64,000 bases of DNA from Fulvitalea axinellae (GTDB lineage: Bacteria; Bacteroidota; Bacteroidia; Cytophagales; Cyclobacteriaceae). The translations under genes and the position numbers were made by a program. Shown here piece after piece: positions 60,147 through 64,000 of this stretch. How positions within the stretch are numbered: the stretch's first letter is position 1; each line of letters opens with the position of its first letter. The DNA lies in assembly GCF_036492835.1 (NCBI RefSeq), contig NZ_AP025315.1, forward strand, positions 310,001 through 374,000. The letters are read 5' to 3'. Under the pieces are notes generated by a model. That model searched no databases and was not told the origin of the DNA. It was given only the letters and a program-made list of their open reading frames with translations.

Positions 60147-61303
60147 TACTCCAGGCTTTTAGCGAATCCCAAATTAACCTCTATGTTCTTGTGGTAAGAC
60201 CTGGGCAACACCGACAAACGGACCTCCGTTTTACCCGTGCCCAGCGTGTCCTGTCCGGCGTCCACATAACTGCCGAAAGCACTTATCTCGCCGTTCGCAG
60301 TCATAGCTTGGTTCACCGCGTCGTCGATTTTGCCCTGCAAGCGCTTCAGCTCGCCCGGCGAAATCCTGCCCCCGCGGTCCACGGCGTAGTCGTCGTTCAC
60401 AAAGTCCAGGTACACCCCGTAGGCTATCCGCTGTACCTTGTCTATCACCCTGCCTCTGGCGAAGCTGGCGTAATCGTCCGTATTCGAAGTGGCCGCGGGG
60501 TCGTCGTTGTAGAAGTACCCGGCCTTGCCCACCCGCACCAGCGGAAACACGTAACCCTTGTCGTGCAACGTGTCCGCCTTGGGCACAAAGGCCTCAGCGG
60601 TGGTCGCCCCGTCGGTCAGGTAAGCCTCGTCCACGCCAAGGTCGCCCGAGGCCACGCGCCCGATATTCCGCTGTACGGCGATTTTGGAGTAAAGCCCCAG
60701 CAGAAATCCCACCTTGGCCTCTTCGGTCGCCTTGGCTCCGTGCATCGTTATCTGCACCCGGTTGTCGCTCGCCGTCTTCAGGTTTTTCAGCTTGCTCACG
60801 TCTCCGTCCCAAGCCCTGCCCGGAAGGATGCACCGGGTAGGCATATGCCTGCCCGCCAAGTCCTCGCAAAGCGCCTGCGCCTTGCCCATCGCCGCATATA
60901 CGTCCGGGTCCAGCCCTTCCGTTATCGTCGGCGTATAGCTCTCGGCCCTCTCGGGGTTCACGCCCCAGATCCGCACCCGCCCGTTCGACGCCTGCAACAG
61001 CTTTTTGGCCAAGTCCTTGGTCACGTCGCAAATGTCCTCCAAACTTGTCTCCCCGCTCACCAGCAACAGCCAAAGCTCCTGGCCGTCACCGGCCTGTCCG
61101 TAAAATTCCCGGACCTCCGCCAGCGCCAAGCCCGTCAGGCCCAGGGCCTCGGCCTCCGCCAGGCTATGTACCGCCTTGGCCTCGTTTAGACCGATATGGT
61201 CCGTGGCCGTACCCGAAAGCACCAGCCCGGCCACGCCGTCGCCCGAAGGGTCGGAGCCCCCGAGGGCCCCGTTCCCAAGCGTAAATGTTACGTCCGGTTT
61301 CAT
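60146..61303 (-). CDS. Tail sheath protein (DUF2586)
   Basis: 385 residues of the DUF2586 sheath family of Bacteroidota phages. Landmarks are VAGLVLSGTATDHIGLNEAKAVHSLAEAEALGL, WLLLVSGETSLEDIC, PTRCILPGRAWDGD, and the C-terminal IDDAVNQAMTANGEISAFGSYVDAGQDTLGTGKTEVRLSVLPRSYHKNIEVNLGF, the handshake-like end that links neighbouring subunits. Presence of a sheath defines the tail as contractile. It overlaps the 108-residue gene upstream by 4 bases. Confidence 0.85.
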   Translation of the reverse strand: MKPDVTFTLGNGALGGSDPSGDGVAGLVLSGTATDHIGLNEAKAVHSLAEAEALGLTGLALAEVREFYGQAGDGQELWLLLVSGETSLEDICDVTKDLAKKLLQASNGRVRIWGVNPERAESYTPTITEGLDPDVYAAMGKAQALCEDLAGRHMPTRCILPGRAWDGDVSKLKNLKTASDNRVQITMHGAKATEEAKVGFLLGLYSKIAVQRNIGRVASGDLGVDEAYLTDGATTAEAFVPKADTLHDKGYVFPLVRVGKAGYFYNDDPAATSNTDDYASFARGRVIDKVQRIAYGVYLDFVNDDYAVDRGGRISPGELKRLQGKIDDAVNQAMTANGEISAFGSYVDAGQDTLGTGKTEVRLSVLPRSYHKNIEVNLGFAKSLE

Positions 61304-61626
61304 TCGCCTTTCAGTTTAGCCAGTTCCTCTTCGTCCTTCTTCAGGCTCGCCTCGCGCTCCGCGCGGGTGTCCTCGTCCAGATCCTCCAGAAGCTTCTCTT
61401 TTCCCCAAGCTATATCCCTTTCCAGCGCCTCGATCCGTTCCGCTTCCAGCCCGTCCGCCGCAGGGTCGGGCCTGTCCACCGTCTCCACTTCGCCCGGCTT
61501 GCCCGTCAGCGTCAACTGGTGGTTCCTGGCGTCGTTGGGCTTCGCGAAAGCCATCCCGTCCGTAGTAAAGTGGAAGCGCTTCACGTCCGGGTGCGCGTCA
61601 AAATATTCCTTATGCCTTTCTTCCAT
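61300..61626 (-). CDS. Hypothetical phage protein with coiled-coil C-terminus
   Basis: 108 residues. An N-terminal part (HPDVKRFHFTTDGMAFAKPNDARNHQL) is followed by a charged helix (ERIEALERDIAWGKEKLLEDLDEDTRAEREASLKKDEEELAKLK). No family assigned with confidence; small proteins of this kind occur next to the sheath in Bacteroidota phages. It overlaps the holin-like gene by 17 bases and the sheath gene by 4. Confidence 0.6.
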   Translation of the reverse strand: MEERHKEYFDAHPDVKRFHFTTDGMAFAKPNDARNHQLTLTGKPGEVETVDRPDPAADGLEAERIEALERDIAWGKEKLLEDLDEDTRAEREASLKKDEEELAKLKGE

Positions 61627-62005
61627 TCCGTTTCCTTTTGTCCATTACGTTCCTGATCATATGCGACCCGAAGAAAAAGGCCGCCACCATCATCGCCAAG
61701 GTGAAAATGCTTGTCGCCACCTCGAAGATGAACTTGGCGTATTCCCGGTCGAAAGGGTAGGCCGCTACGGCCCCCACCACCAAACCCAGAAACACCGCCA
61801 TAATCATCACGGCCAGATAGCGCCGTGTCACGCTCCGTGTACCGTTTTCCTCCAGCGTGCCCTTCACATACTCCGTATGCGCCCGCACCCTTTCCATATC
61901 CGCCTCGGCCCGCTCTTCGTTTGTATAAAACATCTTGTCGATGCCCGACGTCACGGTGTCGAACATCTTCTGGGCGTCCAGGTTCTTTTTGCCGAAAAGC
62001 CCCAT
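61610..62005 (-). CDS. Holin-like membrane protein
   Basis: 131 residues. A charged N-terminal region (MFYTNEERAEADMERVRAHTEYV) is followed by two hydrophobic helices (about 67-84 and 94-116) and a short basic tail (RNVMDKRKRNGRKA). This matches the 3TM_holin-like group found in Mu-like and gene-transfer-agent-like elements. It would make pores releasing or activating the lytic enzyme encoded 1 base upstream. Confidence 0.7.
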   Translation of the reverse strand: MGLFGKKNLDAQKMFDTVTSGIDKMFYTNEERAEADMERVRAHTEYVKGTLEENGTRSVTRRYLAVMIMAVFLGLVVGAVAAYPFDREYAKFIFEVATSIFTLAMMVAAFFFGSHMIRNVMDKRKRNGRKA

Positions 62006-62006
62006 A

Positions 62007-62480
62007 TCAAGCCTTGTCCAAAGCCCAATATTGCGTCTTCCCGGCCACCTTCACGGCTCTCAGCGCCTGCTTGCGGTTGCCTTTCTCCCGAAGCGACACA
62101 TGCACCCAGGCGGGCTCAATATCGTCGCCGAATTCCCAAATCAATTGGTCAAACTCGCAGTGCTTCAGGATAAAGCGGAAGATCTCCCTGTTCGAGATAC
62201 CGCCGTACACATGCCCGTCCACGTCCATCGCCTGCCCAAAGCAGTGCTGGCTCGTCGGCGACCCGCCGATACGGCGGTTAAGCGCCGGACTGCGGAAAAA
62301 GCTCGTCACCGCCACCGGACCGCCGGCCCGTTTCCTGAGCGGTTCGAACACCTCTTCGGCCAAACGGCGCATATTCGCCAGCGCCTTCTCCGTAGGCTCG
62401 TTCACTATCGCGTGCCTGATCGCCGTTTCCGACTTCACGGCCTCCCGGTAGCTCACGTTTTCGCTAATGTTATTCTTCAT
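62007..62480 (-). CDS. Peptidase M15 endolysin
   Basis: 157 residues. Zinc peptidase M15A motifs: VTSFFRSPALNRRIGGSPTSQHCFGQAMDVDG (about 59-90), with SQHxxGxAxDVD giving two zinc ligands (His and Asp), and AWVHVSLRE (about 124-132) giving the third (His). It cleaves peptide cross-links of peptidoglycan at lysis. No signal peptide, so it relies on the neighbouring holin-like protein. Confidence 0.85.
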   Translation of the reverse strand: MKNNISENVSYREAVKSETAIRHAIVNEPTEKALANMRRLAEEVFEPLRKRAGGPVAVTSFFRSPALNRRIGGSPTSQHCFGQAMDVDGHVYGGISNREIFRFILKHCEFDQLIWEFGDDIEPAWVHVSLREKGNRKQALRAVKVAGKTQYWALDKA

Positions 62481-62483
62481 GGG

Positions 62484-62738
62484 TTATTCCCGTTTAGAGT
62501 AAATTTCACGTTCCACCTCCGCCACACGCCCCTCCAGCCTGTCCACCTTTTCCTTCTGGTCGATAGCCTTGTTAAAGAGCGTCTTCAGCTGTTCGTTCTG
62601 CTTCACCAGCTCCATCCGGATCTCGTTTATAAGCGTCTTCAGGCTTCCCATATTCTGAAGGAACACCCGGAACAGCAACAGCAGGACCGCCACCAAAAAG
62701 CCGGCGACCCCGCCCAACACCCACACTTGCGTCTCCAT
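62484..62738 (-). CDS. Small membrane-anchored coiled-coil protein of the lysis block
   Basis: 84 residues. One N-terminal membrane helix (VWVLGGVAGFLVAVLLLLFRVFL), then a coiled coil (LKTLINEIRMELVKQNEQLKTLFNKAIDQKEKVDRLEGRVAEVEREI). This build suits an i-spanin-like or holin partner; the family is not certain. It is 3 bases upstream of the endolysin gene. Confidence 0.65.
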   Translation of the reverse strand: METQVWVLGGVAGFLVAVLLLLFRVFLQNMGSLKTLINEIRMELVKQNEQLKTLFNKAIDQKEKVDRLEGRVAEVEREIYSKRE

Positions 62739-62747
62739 AGCCTACGC

Positions 62748-63659
62748 TTATGCGGTAGCCTGGCGGATCACCACCACGCCCTTGTTGTCCTTGCGTCTAC
62801 GGCGTCCGCCGGCGCGTACCAGCATCGAGCACAGATCCCCGTAATATTCGGGCTTGCCCTGCTCTTCGAAAAACTTCACCGTACCCATCGCCTTGGAAAG
62901 AGCCCCTTTCTGCCAGCATAAGGCGCCTTCGCAATCGCCCGAAGCGCCCGCCGATCCCGGTGCCTTCAAGGTTCCGTCCGAGGCGTAAACCAACACCGTG
63001 CTTCTTTCCAAAACCTTGAAACTATGAAGCTTGGCGATAACGCCCATCCGTCGCTCTTCCTCCGTCAGGTTCTGCTGGAGCAGGGCCGACGTTTGGTCGT
63101 CCGGAAAGAGCTGCGACTCCATATCGGACGGGAGAACCGCGAAACGGTCTTCCTTGGAAACCCCTTGCTTGTTTAGCTTTACCTTCGCTTTCTTCAAATC
63201 GTCCCGCACACAAGATTTACGGTTTCCTGTAGCCGAATCGGCTGTGGCTCCCGTCGATGCGCCCGACGTCTCGATAATGCTCGACGCGGGCAAGTCCTTG
63301 GCCCACTTATAAAAAAAGTCCTCGGCCACGGTCTCCTTCAGCGCCTGCTTGTCCTCGCCAATCACCGAGTTGCGTTTGTCGTAACTCAGTTCCACCTTCT
63401 CCGCGTTGGTGATCAAAGTGGGGTCCGTGGTGTACTCGTCCAGCGGATACACGATGTCGGTATCGTCCCTGCGCCGGATGGAAGCGGGCAAAGTTCCCCT
63501 GTTTTTCTCCACGTTCCCCGGTCCGCCACTCTGCGGAATATGAACCACGGCGCCGTTCAGCACGTATTCCGACTCGTCATGAACATGCCGAAGGAATTCG
63601 TTGTCCTTAAAGACCGCCTCCTGAATGTCCTTTTGCCAAATTTCTACTTGTACGGCCAT
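62748..63659 (-). CDS. Major capsid protein
   Basis: 303 residues. It has the extended N-arm (QVEIWQKDIQEAVFKDNEFLRHVHDESEYV) and coat-like content (NAEKVELSYDKRNSVIGEDKQALKETVAEDFFYKWAKDL, RFAVLPSDMESQLFPDD, LHSFKVLERSTVLVYASDG) of Bacteroidota Mu-like capsid proteins. The C-terminus is highly basic (AGGRRRRKDNKG). It follows the protease/scaffold gene, the standard order. Two in-frame bases separate the stop and start. Confidence 0.8.
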   Translation of the reverse strand: MAVQVEIWQKDIQEAVFKDNEFLRHVHDESEYVLNGAVVHIPQSGGPGNVEKNRGTLPASIRRRDDTDIVYPLDEYTTDPTLITNAEKVELSYDKRNSVIGEDKQALKETVAEDFFYKWAKDLPASSIIETSGASTGATADSATGNRKSCVRDDLKKAKVKLNKQGVSKEDRFAVLPSDMESQLFPDDQTSALLQQNLTEEERRMGVIAKLHSFKVLERSTVLVYASDGTLKAPGSAGASGDCEGALCWQKGALSKAMGTVKFFEEQGKPEYYGDLCSMLVRAGGRRRRKDNKGVVVIRQATA

Positions 63660-63661
63660 GC

Positions 63662-64000
63662 TTACGCGCTTTTTGGTTCAACTCCATACTCGGCTTTGTA
63701 CAGCGCGTTGAAGCGGGCCGAGTCGTTCAGCTTCAACTTTTCCAGATAATCCGGATGCTTCTGGCTAAGCTCCGCGAAGCCCATATTCTTGGCTCCCTCG
63801 GGCGCTCCCGGATTCCCGTCGCCACCGCCTTGGGGCACATCGCCAAGGTTCACCACGGCGGGCATTGTCTCGAAGATGTTCTTCAGGTCAGCGTCCGACA
63901 GCTTCATATAAGTCTCTTTCGAGCCCGCCGTAATTTTCCTGTCCGCTATCGCCTTGTCCACCAAGGCTTCGCGGTCCTTAAGCTCCAGGGCTTTTTTAGC
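63662..64000 (-). CDS. Phage protease/scaffold C-terminus (Mu gpI-like), 5' end outside window
   Basis: 113 codons visible, open to the window edge. It begins inside the protein (AKKALELKDREALVDKAIADRKITAGSKETYMKLSDADLKNIF) and ends ...YKAEYGVEPKSA. The LVDKAIADRKIT segment, a helical scaffold domain with a short Gly/Pro linker (QGGGDGNPGAPEG), matches the C-terminal assembly part of Mu protein I, with the protease half upstream. The scaffold directs capsid assembly before being cleaved. Confidence 0.7.
   Translation of the reverse strand, partial: AKKALELKDREALVDKAIADRKITAGSKETYMKLSDADLKNIFETMPAVVNLGDVPQGGGDGNPGAPEGAKNMGFAELSQKHPDYLEKLKLNDSARFNALYKAEYGVEPKSA

Larger units (their letters stand above)
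47215..64000 (-). mobile_element. Mu-like contractile-tail prophage (late region only)
   Basis: An unbroken minus-strand gene run with visibly higher GC and Mu/P2-like order: protease/scaffold C-terminus, capsid, lysis genes, sheath, tube, frameshifted chaperone, tape measure, hub, spike, gp25, J, I, fibre, fibre assembly. The left boundary near 47215 is inferred from a TG followed by repeats resembling MuA sites, between the receptor terminator and the last phage gene. The other end, and the transposase, repressor, portal and terminase genes, lie beyond 64000. Attachment duplication cannot be checked without that end. Confidence 0.85.

Overview
The window looks like a chromosome segment of a marine-type Bacteroidota bacterium, most likely of the Cytophagia. 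This is inferred from a Bat (aerotolerance) operon with a DUF4381 protein, a CarboxypepD-plus-beta-barrel outer membrane receptor, lipoproteins with SxC-type lipoboxes, a LytTR/LytS pair, an Hc1-like histone protein, and promoters of the TTG-N18..20-TAnnTTTG type. No species name is supported. No rRNA, tRNA or CRISPR was seen.

1-7.97 kb: a partial DUF523 (TudS-like) gene lies divergent to a PP-loop sulfurtransferase-like gene. Next is a four-gene sulfur and electron-transfer operon: an octaheme tetrathionate-reductase-type cytochrome, a membrane cytochrome b, and two YeeE/YedE half-transporters, the second fused to a degenerate rhodanese. A 3-methyladenine glycosylase (tag) and a YafY/WYL regulator follow. 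8-20.7 kb: mixed genes, including an epimerase/glycosyltransferase pair, a nitronate-monooxygenase-like flavoprotein, an acyl-ACP thioesterase, an Hc1-like histone, a cobalamin adenosyltransferase, a small lipoprotein, a sulfatase, a PH/GRAM-like membrane protein, a GAF/PAS receptor without an output domain, and a GDPD-fold lipoprotein that has lost its catalytic residues.

20.9-32.6 kb: a glycerate kinase, then one long minus-strand gene run reading true formylglycine-generating enzyme (FGE) > HAD phosphatase lipoprotein > MoxR > DUF58 > DUF4381 > BatA > fused BatB-BatC > BatD. A Cys-type sulfatase is divergent to the FGE. 33.2-37.3 kb: one very large exported protein combining an NPCBM-like domain, a propeller/di-heme region like the hydrazine synthase alpha family, and a C-terminal FGE fold lacking the catalytic cysteines. 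37.4-40.3 kb: an arsR-arsE-arsF-arsG-arsP cluster for organoarsenical resistance, with operator-like dyads at its promoter. 40.5-47.1 kb: a GH3 glycosidase, a LytTR response regulator with its LytS-type kinase, and an outer membrane receptor.

47.2-64.0 kb: the right part of a Mu-like prophage with a contractile tail, all on the minus strand and visibly more GC-rich than the host DNA. From high to low coordinate it holds the scaffold/protease C-terminus, major capsid protein, a lysis block (small membrane protein, M15 peptidase, holin-like protein), sheath, tube, a tail chaperone with a clear -1 programmed frameshift (A_AAA_AAC), tape measure, hub, spike, gp25-like and LysM-like proteins, a block of five poorly conserved genes with fibre-like and beta-helix proteins, baseplate J and I, a repeat-bearing tail fibre and its assembly protein. 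Early and replication genes lie outside the window. The phage end is probably near 47.2 kb, where MuA-site-like repeats can be seen.
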